DNA of 64,000 nt from an uncultured Pseudomonadota bacterium (lineage in GTDB: Bacteria; Pseudomonadota; Gammaproteobacteria; Burkholderiales; SG8-39). Where the stretch lies: assembly GCA_903921325.1 (NCBI GenBank), contig CAIXPL010000037.1, positions 413,621 through 477,620 on the forward strand. The letters are read 5' to 3'. Positions within the stretch are counted from its first letter, which is position 1. Every line of letters begins with the position of its first letter. Positions 20,090 to 28,299 of this stretch are shown piece by piece. Both the position numbers and the translations under genes were made by a program. The notes beneath the pieces are model-generated. The model was not told the origin of the DNA and made no database searches. It saw only the letters and a program-made list of their open reading frames with translations.

Positions 20090-21592
20090 ATGGAAGCACT
20101 ATTCGCTCACCTGGGCATCGGATTTGGTGTCGCACTGTCGCCGATCAACCTGGCCTACTGTTTCTTCGGCGCACTGCTTGGGACACTGATTGGGGTACTT
20201 CCGGGTATCGGGCCGATCGCAACCATTGCAATGTTGTTGCCGGTCACTTTCACCCTGCCGCCCGTTTCCGCCTTGATCATGCTGGCCGGTATTTACTACG
20301 GCGCGCAGTACGGCGGCTCCACGACCGCGATTTTGGTCAATCTGCCTGGCGAGTCGTCGTCGGCGGTGACCACGATTGACGGCTATGCGATGGCGCGTAA
20401 TGGCCGCGCCGGCGCGGCGCTGGGAATTGCGGCAATCGGGTCGTTCTTTGCTGGCTGCGTCGGCACCATTATTATCGCCCTGTTCGCACCGCCGCTGGCT
20501 GAAGTCGCCCTCAAGTTCGGTCCGGCCGAGTATTTCTCGCTGATGGTGCTCGGGCTGGTGGCGGCCACGGTGCTTGCACACGGCTCACTGGTCAAAGCGA
20601 TCGCGATGACGATCCTGGGCCTGCTGCTGGGTCTGGTCGGTACCGACGTCAACTCCGGCATTGCGCGATTCAATTTCTCGATCTCGGAGCTCTCCGATGG
20701 TCTTGATTTCGTCGGCGTCGCAATGGGAATGTATGGCTTTGCCGAAATCATCGGCAACCTCGAGGAGTCGGAGAAGCGCGAAGTGTTCGTGGTGAAAGTC
20801 GGGCGCCTGCTGCCTACGCTGGATGACCTCAAGAAATGCGGCTGGACGATGATCCGTGCAACCGGGCTTGGTGCCTGCCTGGGTATCCTGCCCGGTGGCG
20901 GCGCATTACTTGCCTCGTTTGCCGCCTACGCGATGGAAAAGAAGATCGTCAAGGATGCATCGCAATTCGGCAAAGGTGACATTCGCGGGGTGTGCGCACC
21001 GGAATCGGCGAATAACGCGGGTGCCCAGACTTCCTTCATCCCGCTGCTTACCCTGGGTATCCCGTCCAACCCGGTGATGGCTCTGATGATTGGTGCCATG
21101 ATGATCCAAGGTATCGCCCCGGGCCCGCAGGTGATGACCGAGCGTCCCGAATTGTTCTGGGGCATGATCGCGTCGATGTGGGTGGGTAACCTGATGCTGA
21201 TCGTGCTGAACCTGCCGCTGATCGGTATCTGGGTGCGCCTGCTCTCGGTGCAATACAGGCTGCTGTACCCGGCAATCATGGTGTTCTGCTGCATCGGGGT
21301 GTACAGCATCAACAATTCCACCTTCGACATTCTGATCACCTCGCTGTTTGGCCTGTTTGGCTATATCGCGGTGAAGCTGGAATGCGAACCGGCACCGTTG
21401 ATTCTGGGCTTTATCCTCGGACCGATGATGGAAGAGAACCTGCGCCGGGCCATGCTGCTCTCGCGCGGTGACCCCACCGTATTTGCCACACGTCCGATCT
21501 CGGCTGGCTTGCTGTTTGTAGCCATCTTCCTGATCTGTCTGATGGCCGCGCCGGCGTTCAAGAAGACTCGCGAGGAAGCGTTTGTCGAGTAG
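20090..21592 (+). CDS. tctA: Tripartite tricarboxylate transporter, large permease TctA
   Basis: The 500-residue large permease subunit with about eleven or twelve membrane helices. GVLPGIGPIATIAMLLP, GIYYGAQYGGSTTAILVNLPGE and the second-half repeat LGIPSNPVMALMIGAMMIQGI are signatures of TctA. Together with TctB and an extracytoplasmic receptor it imports carboxylates with protons or sodium. GGGAG lies 8 bases before the ATG. The transcript is likely ended by the hairpin at 21618. The catabolic genes downstream suggest that it imports their substrate, which is inference from position. Confidence 0.95.
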   Translation: MEALFAHLGIGFGVALSPINLAYCFFGALLGTLIGVLPGIGPIATIAMLLPVTFTLPPVSALIMLAGIYYGAQYGGSTTAILVNLPGESSSAVTTIDGYAMARNGRAGAALGIAAIGSFFAGCVGTIIIALFAPPLAEVALKFGPAEYFSLMVLGLVAATVLAHGSLVKAIAMTILGLLLGLVGTDVNSGIARFNFSISELSDGLDFVGVAMGMYGFAEIIGNLEESEKREVFVVKVGRLLPTLDDLKKCGWTMIRATGLGACLGILPGGGALLASFAAYAMEKKIVKDASQFGKGDIRGVCAPESANNAGAQTSFIPLLTLGIPSNPVMALMIGAMMIQGIAPGPQVMTERPELFWGMIASMWVGNLMLIVLNLPLIGIWVRLLSVQYRLLYPAIMVFCCIGVYSINNSTFDILITSLFGLFGYIAVKLECEPAPLILGFILGPMMEENLRRAMLLSRGDPTVFATRPISAGLLFVAIFLICLMAAPAFKKTREEAFVE

Positions 21593-21617
21593 CACTCGCG
21601 CGCTGCCAGGCAACTGA

Positions 21618-21644
21618 GGGCCGCCTGCGGGCGGCCCTTTGTTT
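21618..21644 (+). terminator. Rho-independent terminator after tctA
   Basis: GGGCCGCC (21618-21625) pairs with GGCGGCCC (21630-21637) around a TGCG loop, followed by TTTGTTT. It lies 25 bp after the tctA stop. Confidence 0.88.
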
Positions 21645-21786
21645 ATTGCGAAGCGGCTATCATGGCGGCTGTTCCGGTGCGCTCATGACGTCACATTCCA
21701 CACACCGATCGCACGCACGGTCGTCGGGTTGATCAGCGTGATTCTGCCCCAGCCTTGACAGTGCCTTTGCTACAGGGAGTTTTTGC

Positions 21787-22677
21787 ATGAGTTACGAGTG
21801 GTCACCCATCATCAGCCGCAAGCCCTTGCGCTTTCCGGACGGCAAACGCGTCGCGCTGATCATCACCATGAACTGCGAATACTGGGATCTGATCAAGGAC
21901 TCCGCCGAACCGTATTACGCGGGCGGCCCGGCGATGCTGCCCGATCCGCTGCCGGGCAATGTGGCCGATTATCCGAACTTCACCTGGCGTGAATATGGGC
22001 AGCGCGTGGGGGTCTGGCGCCTGTTTCAGGTGTTCGATCAGGCCGGTGTACCGCTGTCCATCACCTTGAATGCAAAGACCGCTTTGGAGCGGCCCGAGAT
22101 CGTCCAGTACGGGCAGGCGCGTGGCTGGGAGTTTGTCGCGCACAACTTTGAACAAGGTGAATTGCTTACCCGCTACACCTTCGATGAAGCGCGCGAGCGC
22201 GAGATCATTCACAACACGCTGTCCACCTACGAAGCGGCGCTGGGACGCAAGTCGCGCGGCTGGTTGTCATCGAGCCTGCGCAGCACACCGCGCACCCCGG
22301 CCATCTGCGCCGAGGCCGGATTGCTGTTTTTCTGTGACTACATGAATGACGATCAGCCTTACCTGATCAATACGCCGCATGGCCCGATCGTCAACACGCC
22401 CTATTCGATCGAGATCAATGATTTCACTTTCTTTCACCGCCGCGCGATGACCACGTGGGATGCTGCGCGCATGCTGAAAGACAATTTTGACGAGTTGCGC
22501 GCCGAAGGGGCACACGGCGGGCGCATGATGAATATCGGCCTGCACCCACACGTATCGGGGCATCCGCATCGCATGGCTTGCTTCCGCGATTTCCTCGCCC
22601 ATGCCAAGGCCCATGACGATGTCTGGTGGACCACCCGCGAGGAAATCGCGCAGTGGTATCTCGACCAGGCACGTTGA
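21787..22677 (+). CDS. Polysaccharide deacetylase / PuuE-like family hydrolase
   Basis: A 296-residue cytoplasmic protein of the NodB-homology fold branch that includes PuuE-type allantoinase, which opens or deacylates amide substrates rather than sugars. Landmarks: ALIITMNCEYWD near the N-terminus, WEFVAHNFEQGELLT in the middle, RGWLSSSLRSTPRTP and NIGLHPHVSGHPHR near the end. AGGGAG stands 7 bases before the ATG. It heads a four-gene run with gaps of 10, 21 and 30 bp to an amidohydrolase, an Asp/Glu-racemase-like protein and a flavin monooxygenase, so its substrate is probably an intermediate of that pathway. The reaction is unknown. Confidence 0.82.
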   Translation: MSYEWSPIISRKPLRFPDGKRVALIITMNCEYWDLIKDSAEPYYAGGPAMLPDPLPGNVADYPNFTWREYGQRVGVWRLFQVFDQAGVPLSITLNAKTALERPEIVQYGQARGWEFVAHNFEQGELLTRYTFDEAREREIIHNTLSTYEAALGRKSRGWLSSSLRSTPRTPAICAEAGLLFFCDYMNDDQPYLINTPHGPIVNTPYSIEINDFTFFHRRAMTTWDAARMLKDNFDELRAEGAHGGRMMNIGLHPHVSGHPHRMACFRDFLAHAKAHDDVWWTTREEIAQWYLDQAR

Positions 22678-22687
22678 GGCTCGCGCG

Positions 22688-23314
22688 ATGACGAGCGAAC
22701 TGGACATCTACACTCGGCAGAGTTTTGGGCACACGATCGGGTTCGGGCACCGTGCCGCGTTACTGATTGTGGATTTCACCAACGGCTTCAACGATCCGGC
22801 GCTCTTTGGCGGCGGCAATATCGACGCCGCGGTCAAGCGCACGGTGGGCCTGCTGGCTGCCTTTCGCGAGCGTAGCCTGCCGATTGCCTACACCCGGGTG
22901 GTCTATGCCGAGGATGGTAGTGATGCGAGCATTTTTACGCGCAAAGCCCCCGGGCTGCTGCGGCTGACCGAACATGACCCCGCAGGTCAGATCGTTCCAG
23001 AGTTGACCCCGCAGGCCGGCGAGTTGATGGTGCGCAAGACCCAGGCATCGGCCTTCTTCGGCACCAGCCTCGCACCCTGGTTGATTCAACAGGGTGCCGA
23101 TACCGTGGTGGTCACCGGATGCACCACCTCGGGCTGTGTGCGCGCCACCGTGGTCGATGCGCTTGGCTACAATTTTCGCCCGGTGGTTGCGGTGGACTGC
23201 GTGGGCGACCGGGCGATCGGACCGCACGAAGCGAATTTGTTCGACATGGGGCAGAAATATGCCGATCTGGTCGAGCGTGATCGTATTATCGAAGCACTGG
23301 ATGTGTCCCACTGA
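22688..23314 (+). CDS. Isochorismatase-like cysteine amidohydrolase
   Basis: A 208-residue cysteine hydrolase. The catalytic triad is visible: Asp29 (LLIVDFTNGF), Lys117 (VRKTQASAF) and Cys150 (TGCTTSGCVRATV). Closest described types are N-carbamoylsarcosine amidase and maleamate amidohydrolase (NicF), which release ammonia from small amides. The ATG at 22688, after GAGG, is preferred over the open extension into the previous gene. Next to a maleate-isomerase-like gene and a flavin monooxygenase, a role late in breakdown of an N-heteroaromatic compound is a reasonable guess, but no ring-cleaving dioxygenase is present here. Confidence 0.85.
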   Translation: MTSELDIYTRQSFGHTIGFGHRAALLIVDFTNGFNDPALFGGGNIDAAVKRTVGLLAAFRERSLPIAYTRVVYAEDGSDASIFTRKAPGLLRLTEHDPAGQIVPELTPQAGELMVRKTQASAFFGTSLAPWLIQQGADTVVVTGCTTSGCVRATVVDALGYNFRPVVAVDCVGDRAIGPHEANLFDMGQKYADLVERDRIIEALDVSH

Positions 23315-23335
23315 ACCGCGCAGGAGATCGCTCCC

Positions 23336-24085
23336 ATGACTGATTCGCTCGGATCGCGCTGCAAGTTTGGCGTCATCGCCCCCTCGACCAATACCTCGGT
23401 GCAGCCAGAATATGATTCGATGCGGCCGCACAAGGTCACCAATCATTTCTCCCGCTGCACCATCCCGGACATGAAGGTCACCGATGACAAGAGCTTCATG
23501 GTGATGCTCAACAACATCCGCGCCGCAGTCGAACCGGCGATCACCTCGGTGATGTCGTGCAGCCCGGATCACCTGATCATGGGCATGTCGGCAGAGACCT
23601 TCTGGGATGGGTTGCAAGGCCAGCGCAAGCTACAGCGACGGCTGGAGAAAGTCGCCGGCATCGATATCACCATGGGTTCGGATGCCTGCCGCGCGGCATT
23701 GAAGGTGATGGGCAAGGGCATCAAGCGTCTGGGCATCATCACGCCGTACATGCCGGTGGGCGATCGTCAAGTGCATCGCTTTTTTACTGAATGTGGCTTC
23801 GAGGTGGTGAACCTGCTCGGCTTGAAATGCCAGGGTCCCATGGTCATTGCCCATGAAACACCGCAGACCCTGCGCGATGCCATCCTGAAGGTTAACCGCG
23901 GCAAGGTGGATGCTGTGGTGCAAGTGGGCACCAATCTGGCGATGGGTGAAGTGGCCGCAATGGCCGAGTTCTGGCTTGACAAGCCGGTCCTGGCCATCAA
24001 CACCGCCACCTACTGGTACGCCTTGCGCCAGGCCGGTATCAAGGACAAGGTGTATGGCTGGGGATCGCTGCTCGCCGAGCACTGA
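23336..24085 (+). CDS. Asp/Glu racemase superfamily protein (maleate isomerase / arylmalonate decarboxylase-like), catalytic Cys absent
   Basis: The 249-residue protein has the two-domain fold signature of maleate cis-trans isomerases and arylmalonate decarboxylase: FGVIAPSTNTSVQPEYD at the N-terminus, DHLIMGMSAETFW where the first catalytic Cys sits, RLGIITPYMPVGD, and VQVGTNLAMGEVA followed by KPVLAINTATYWYALR where the second sits. Both usual Cys positions carry other residues (around Met84/Ser85 and Gly198). AGGAG precedes the ATG by 9 bases. The chemistry is therefore uncertain: a Cys-free decarboxylase, lyase or isomerase variant is possible. Confidence 0.75.
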   Translation: MTDSLGSRCKFGVIAPSTNTSVQPEYDSMRPHKVTNHFSRCTIPDMKVTDDKSFMVMLNNIRAAVEPAITSVMSCSPDHLIMGMSAETFWDGLQGQRKLQRRLEKVAGIDITMGSDACRAALKVMGKGIKRLGIITPYMPVGDRQVHRFFTECGFEVVNLLGLKCQGPMVIAHETPQTLRDAILKVNRGKVDAVVQVGTNLAMGEVAAMAEFWLDKPVLAINTATYWYALRQAGIKDKVYGWGSLLAEH

Positions 24086-24115
24086 TCACCTGCGCCGCGT
24101 ACGGAGCCTCTTTCC

Positions 24116-25321
24116 ATGTCGTCGAAGCTGCCTGTCCTCATCGCTGGTGCCGGTCCGGTCGGTCTCACCGTTGCGCTGGTCCTGACACGGGCCGGTATCC
24201 CGGTCGAGGTATTCGAAAAGGCCACCGACCTGGCTGAGGATTTGCGTGCCTCGACCTGGCATCCGCCGACTCTGGACATGCTCGATCGGATCGACCCGGC
24301 ACTGACCCGGCGCATCATCGAGATGGGCCTCATTGCACGGCATACGCAGTACCGCGATCGGCGCGATGGCCTCGTGGCTGAATTTGATCTTGAGCAGTTG
24401 CGCGGCGACACCGCACATCCTTACCGGGTGCAATGCGAGCAGTTCAAATACACCCGATTGCTGCGCGAGGTATTGCAACCGACCGGTCTCGCGCACCTGC
24501 ATTTTGGCGCAGCGGTGGTAGGTGCCACCAACCATGCCGATTCGGTCGAATTGCAGGTTGAAGATGCCACCGGGCGGCGTAGTGTGCGCGGCAGCTATCT
24601 GGTCGGTGCCGATGGCGTGTGGAGCGCGGTGCGCATTGCCGCCGGGATCGAGTTCGAAGGTTTCACCTTTCCTGAGCGCTTTTATACCGCCAGCACGCAG
24701 TTCGATTTTGCGCCGCATTTTGATCGGCTCTCGCTGGTCAACTATGTTTCTGATCCGCAGGAATGGTGTGTGTTGCTGCGGGTACCGGGTCTGTGGCGGG
24801 TCCTGTTCCCCACGGCGCCCGATGAGCCCGACGAACAGGTGATGAGCGATGCGGCCACCGAGCGCCGCTTGCAGGCGGTGGTGGCGCGTCATGAGCCATA
24901 TCAAACGGTACATCGCACCATCTATCGGGTTCATCAACGTGTGGCGCAGCGCTATTTCACCGGTCGGATGGTGCTCGCGGGGGACGCAGCTCATGTCAAT
25001 AATCCGCTCGGTGGCATGGGCATGAATGGTGGCCTGCACGATGCGATCAGCCTCGCCAATCGGCTGGTGCGCATTGATCGGGGCGAGCCGGCCGAACCGT
25101 TGCTGGCGCACTATGAGCGCGAGCGCCGGCCGATTGCGATTGATTACATCAACGCCAATACCGGACGCAACAAGAAGATCATGGAAGAACGCGATCCGGC
25201 GGTACGTGCCCAGTCGCAGGACGAGATGCGCCGCATGGCCGATGATCCGGTGCAGGCACGCGAATTCTTGCTGCGCACTTCGATGATCAGCGCGCTGCGC
25301 GCGGCGGCACTGGTGCAGTGA
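24116..25321 (+). CDS. FAD-dependent aromatic-type monooxygenase
   Basis: A 401-residue class A flavoprotein hydroxylase of the p-hydroxybenzoate hydroxylase type. It shows the FAD ADP-binding motif IAGAGPVGLTVALVL, the mid-sequence YLVGADGVWSAVR (DG motif) and VLAGDAAHVNNPLGGMGMNGG (GD motif). It uses NAD(P)H and O2 to hydroxylate a ring substrate. GGAG lies upstream of the ATG, 30 bp from the previous stop. Substrate unknown; 6-hydroxynicotinate-like compounds are one option given the amidohydrolase and isomerase-like neighbours. Confidence 0.87.
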   Translation: MSSKLPVLIAGAGPVGLTVALVLTRAGIPVEVFEKATDLAEDLRASTWHPPTLDMLDRIDPALTRRIIEMGLIARHTQYRDRRDGLVAEFDLEQLRGDTAHPYRVQCEQFKYTRLLREVLQPTGLAHLHFGAAVVGATNHADSVELQVEDATGRRSVRGSYLVGADGVWSAVRIAAGIEFEGFTFPERFYTASTQFDFAPHFDRLSLVNYVSDPQEWCVLLRVPGLWRVLFPTAPDEPDEQVMSDAATERRLQAVVARHEPYQTVHRTIYRVHQRVAQRYFTGRMVLAGDAAHVNNPLGGMGMNGGLHDAISLANRLVRIDRGEPAEPLLAHYERERRPIAIDYINANTGRNKKIMEERDPAVRAQSQDEMRRMADDPVQAREFLLRTSMISALRAAALVQ

Positions 25322-25472
25322 ACGGCGCTGGATACAGGTGTCGCAAGCGGTGCGCAAATGAAATGGGTGGCGCTGAGCGAATGTGTCGCACGATTCGAAC
25401 GAATTCATCAACCGCCGCGAACGGGGAGATCGGCAGCATGCAAATCGACGCTTGCCAAAGGGATTTCACGCG

Positions 25473-26357
25473 ATGATTACGAGTGACCGGCGCGCCCGGC
25501 TGGCTGCACGGGTGCGCGAGCCGCGCCTGATTTCTGCTCCCGGCATTTTTGAGATGATCTCGGCGCGCATCGCTGATCGCATGGGTTTTGATTGTCTGTA
25601 TATGACCGGCTACGGGGTGGTTGCTTCCTATCTCGGCCTGCCAGATGCCGGCATTGCGACCTACACCGATATGGTCAATCGCGTGAGCCAGTTCGCTCAG
25701 GTCGTCAATACCGCGTTCATCGCCGATGGCGACACCGGTTACGGTGGTCTACTGAATGTGCAGCACACCGTGCGAGGGTATGAAGCCGCCGGTGCCTGCG
25801 GCATCCAGCTGGAAGATCAGGAATTTCCCAAGAAGTGCGGTCATATGATGGGCCGCCGGGTGATCCCGGTCGAGGACATGGTGGACAAGGTGCGAGTGGC
25901 CGTTGAGAGCCGCAGCGATCCGAATTTTCTGATCATTGCGCGCACCGACGCGCGCACCTCGCATGGTCTTGATGATGCGCTAAGGCGTGCCGAGCGCTAT
26001 CTGCGTGCGGGGGCCGATGTCCTGTTTGTCGAGTCCCCCGAAAGCACTGACGAGATGCGCGCGATCGGACGTGCGTTTCCCGGTGTGCCGCTGGTGGCCA
26101 ATATGGTCGAAGGCGGTCGCACGCCGGTGCTCAGCGCTGCAGAATTACAGGACATTGGCTATCGCATTGCCATCTTTCCCGCCGCCGGTTTTCTTGCAAC
26201 CGCGGCAGCCCTGGCGGCGGTCTATAGCGATCTCAAGGCATCCGGATCGACGGTGGGATCAAAAGTGCCGCTCTACCCGTTTCCGCACATGAGCGAATTG
26301 ATGGGGTTTGGCGAGGTGGCCGAGTTCGACCGTCGCCACGGCCGCGGCACGGATTAA
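25473..26357 (+). CDS. Isocitrate lyase / PEP mutase family enzyme
   Basis: A 294-residue single-domain TIM barrel of the family that includes methylisocitrate lyase, 2,3-dimethylmalate lyase, oxaloacetate decarboxylase and phosphonopyruvate enzymes. FIADGDTGYGG, the mobile loop KKCGHMMGRRV with a candidate catalytic Cys, and IIARTDARTSHGLDDAL are visible. KKCGH favours C-C lyase activity over the phosphorus mutases. The ATG at 25473 follows AAGGG; the open frame extends to 25383 but without family sequence. It lies 151 bp after the monooxygenase, perhaps in the same regulon. Its stop overlaps the convergent SET gene by 4 bp. Confidence 0.87.
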   Translation: MITSDRRARLAARVREPRLISAPGIFEMISARIADRMGFDCLYMTGYGVVASYLGLPDAGIATYTDMVNRVSQFAQVVNTAFIADGDTGYGGLLNVQHTVRGYEAAGACGIQLEDQEFPKKCGHMMGRRVIPVEDMVDKVRVAVESRSDPNFLIIARTDARTSHGLDDALRRAERYLRAGADVLFVESPESTDEMRAIGRAFPGVPLVANMVEGGRTPVLSAAELQDIGYRIAIFPAAGFLATAAALAAVYSDLKASGSTVGSKVPLYPFPHMSELMGFGEVAEFDRRHGRGTD

Positions 26358-26827
26358 GCGGCGCGGCCGCGCTTTTTCTTCTTGACGTCGCGGTAGCGTT
26401 TGGCACCAAACAGGGTGCCGCGGCATGTCGCCGCCCCGCAGCGGCAGGCGTAGCGTTTGCGCAGCGCCGCAGTCATCGGCTCATCGAGCACGAGGTTGTA
26501 GTCGTAGAACAGTTCCTCGCCGGGTGCAATGGCGCGCAGCGCGCTGATGCGCACGCGGCCATCGTCGCCTTCCTCGGTTTCACAATTCGGGGCGCAGGAA
26601 TGATTGATCCAGCGTGCCGAATTGCCGTTCACATTGGCGTCAATGACCTTGCCGGTGCTCAGCAGAAACAGGAAGGTGTGCGCGGGGCGGTTCTCGTCGT
26701 CCGGGTAGGTGCGATCGGCAACCGCCTCGCTCAGCAGGCGACCCTTGTATTCGATCAGGAACTCGCCCTTGGCGATCGGTCGGCGCGCAAACACTCCACG
26801 GCCGTGGATGGGTGAGGAACGCGCCAC
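26354..26827 (-). CDS. SET-domain protein-lysine methyltransferase
   Basis: A 157-residue SET protein. The N-terminal SPIHGRGVFA, the cofactor/knot segment RWINHSCAPNCE and the catalytic ELFYDYN are present, as is a post-SET cysteine cluster CRCGAATCRGTLFG that would bind zinc with the upstream Cys. Such proteins transfer methyl groups from S-adenosylmethionine to lysines; bacterial targets are mostly unknown. A basic tail DVKKKKRGRAA ends the protein. The GTG at 26827 is the only reasonable start seen. Confidence 0.87.
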   Translation of the reverse strand: MARSSPIHGRGVFARRPIAKGEFLIEYKGRLLSEAVADRTYPDDENRPAHTFLFLLSTGKVIDANVNGNSARWINHSCAPNCETEEGDDGRVRISALRAIAPGEELFYDYNLVLDEPMTAALRKRYACRCGAATCRGTLFGAKRYRDVKKKKRGRAA

Positions 26828-27002
26828 CAGACGCGGGCCTGAACTTTTTACAATTGTTTTAATTTGCTCGCCTCGTGTCTCATTACAATGTGTACAAGTT
26901 CACAGTCTGACCGTTCTTCACGACCCCGTTGCCTGGGCATAATGCGCCGGTGCGGCGCACCGAGAGACGGTCTCACGCCCCAATAGGCCGGAGGTGCAGT
27001 CG

Positions 27003-27482
27003 ATGGTATCAAAGAACCTGACACTCAAGCTTGCCACTGCGGCTGATGCCGGCGTCATCGCCGTGATGGCGCGTGATCTGGTCGAACAGGGGCTGGTCTG
27101 GTCATGGACACCCCAGCGCGTTGCGCGTCACCTGGGCAACCGCGACACCCTGACGGTGCTCGCCTGTGACGGGCCGACGATCGTCGGTTTTGCCATCATG
27201 TATATGGGCGATCAGCACGCCCACTTGAATCTCCTGGCAGTGCGTCCGGCGTATCGCGCGGCCGGCGTGGGTCCGCGCCTGCTTGAATGGCTCAAGACGA
27301 CGTGCCTGACCGCCGGTGTGGCCGTGATCTATTGTGAGATTCGAGTGTCCAACGAATTGGATCGTGAGGGATACACCCAGTTCGGGTTCGAAGAAACCGG
27401 AACGGTGCCGCGCTATTACGGCGGTGTCGAAGCCGCGGTGTGCATGGCCCTGCGCTTGCGCAGCGAGTCCGCTGAGGGCTGA
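27003..27482 (+). CDS. GNAT-family N-acetyltransferase
   Basis: A 159-residue acetyl-CoA-dependent transferase. LNLLAVRPAYRAAGVGPRLLEW is the acetyl-CoA-binding motif A, followed by YCEIRVSNELDREGYTQFGFEE and the C-terminal YYGGVEAAVCMAL. The target amine is unknown. GGAGGT stands upstream of the ATG at 27003. The 175-bp region before the gene is locally AT-rich (for example TACAAT at 26884-26889) and probably holds its promoter and that of the divergent SET gene, but no well-spaced -35 is clear. Confidence 0.85.
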   Translation: MVSKNLTLKLATAADAGVIAVMARDLVEQGLVWSWTPQRVARHLGNRDTLTVLACDGPTIVGFAIMYMGDQHAHLNLLAVRPAYRAAGVGPRLLEWLKTTCLTAGVAVIYCEIRVSNELDREGYTQFGFEETGTVPRYYGGVEAAVCMALRLRSESAEG

Positions 27483-27484
27483 AC

Positions 27485-28042
27485 TTATTGACTCGTCGGC
27501 GCAGCGCTTGACCACAGCACGTCGGCAACGGCGGCGTCACGATTCAATACCCGGGCCAGAATGAACATCAGGTCAGACAGCCGGTTCAGGTAAATCAGCA
27601 CGCGGTCCGAGATCTGCTGCTCGCGATGCAGCCCAACCACTGACCGCTCGGCACGCCGGCACACGGTGCGCGCCAGGTGCGCGAGCGCAGCGGCGCGACA
27701 GCCACCGGGCAGTATGAAATCGCGCAAGGGCGGCAGTTCGGCATTGAGCCGGGCTGCGAGCGTTTCGATATGCGCGAGCGCAGACTCGGTGAGCGCCGCA
27801 TGGCCCGGTATGGCCAACTCGCCACCGACATCAAACAGCGCGTGCTGCACCGTTGCGAGTTCGAGCGCAATCGAGGCTGACAGCGGCTCGCACAGCAGCA
27901 GGCCGATGACACAATTCAATTCATCGACTTCGCCCATGGCGACGATGCGCGCGCTGTCCTTGGGTACGCGCGAGCCATCCGCCAGACCGGTGAGGCCGCT
28001 GTCGCCGGTGCGCGTGGTAATGCTGGATAGGCGATGCCCCAT
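27485..28042 (-). CDS. Corrinoid adenosyltransferase, PduO type
   Basis: Transfers adenosyl from ATP to cob(I)alamin, making coenzyme B12. The 185-residue protein has the N-terminal ATP site TTRTGDSGLTGLADGSRVPKD, the middle GEVDELNCVIG and the C-terminal CRRAERSVVGL and YLNRLSDLMFILARV of the PduO family. It is convergent with the acetyltransferase (2 bp gap) and divergent from the cobalt-type hydratase-like operon. It could supply AdoCbl to the CarH/LitR-type regulator encoded at 49.6 kb, which is inference. Confidence 0.93.
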   Translation of the reverse strand: MGHRLSSITTRTGDSGLTGLADGSRVPKDSARIVAMGEVDELNCVIGLLLCEPLSASIALELATVQHALFDVGGELAIPGHAALTESALAHIETLAARLNAELPPLRDFILPGGCRAAALAHLARTVCRRAERSVVGLHREQQISDRVLIYLNRLSDLMFILARVLNRDAAVADVLWSSAAPTSQ

Positions 28043-28085
28043 GCTGTCCTTGTTCTAGCGGTCTGCGGGGCCCGAGCATAGCAGC

Positions 28086-28241
28086 CTCGCACCGTGCGCC
28101 TTGTCCAGGCTGACCCGTTGCCGGCTGGCACTGTACCGGTGGTACAGGTTGACCCGTCCTCGGCTGGCACTGTGCAGCCTGTTCAGGCTGAGCCGTTTCC
28201 GACTCGCACCGTGCGGCTTGCCCAGGTTTACCCTTTTCCGC
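28086..28241. repeat. Four tandem 39-bp imperfect repeats
   Basis: Units start at 28086, 28125, 28164 and 28203, exactly 39 bp apart, each beginning CT(C/G)GCAC(C/T)GT. Because 39 is divisible by 3, both strands read as 13-residue repeats, but no convincing gene covers them. They lie between the adenosyltransferase and the hydratase-like operon. The rest of the 257-bp gap shows no other clear feature. Confidence 0.9.
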
Positions 28242-28299
28242 GTCGCGCCGAACGAGTAGGATGGTGCTGGCACCGTGGCGGTCCCATGGTTGATCCCAA

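Noticed and set aside
25322-25472. N-terminal extension of the lyase or a separate small gene
   Set aside because: The open frame from 25383 is not family sequence, and a well-placed AAGGG precedes the ATG at 25473.
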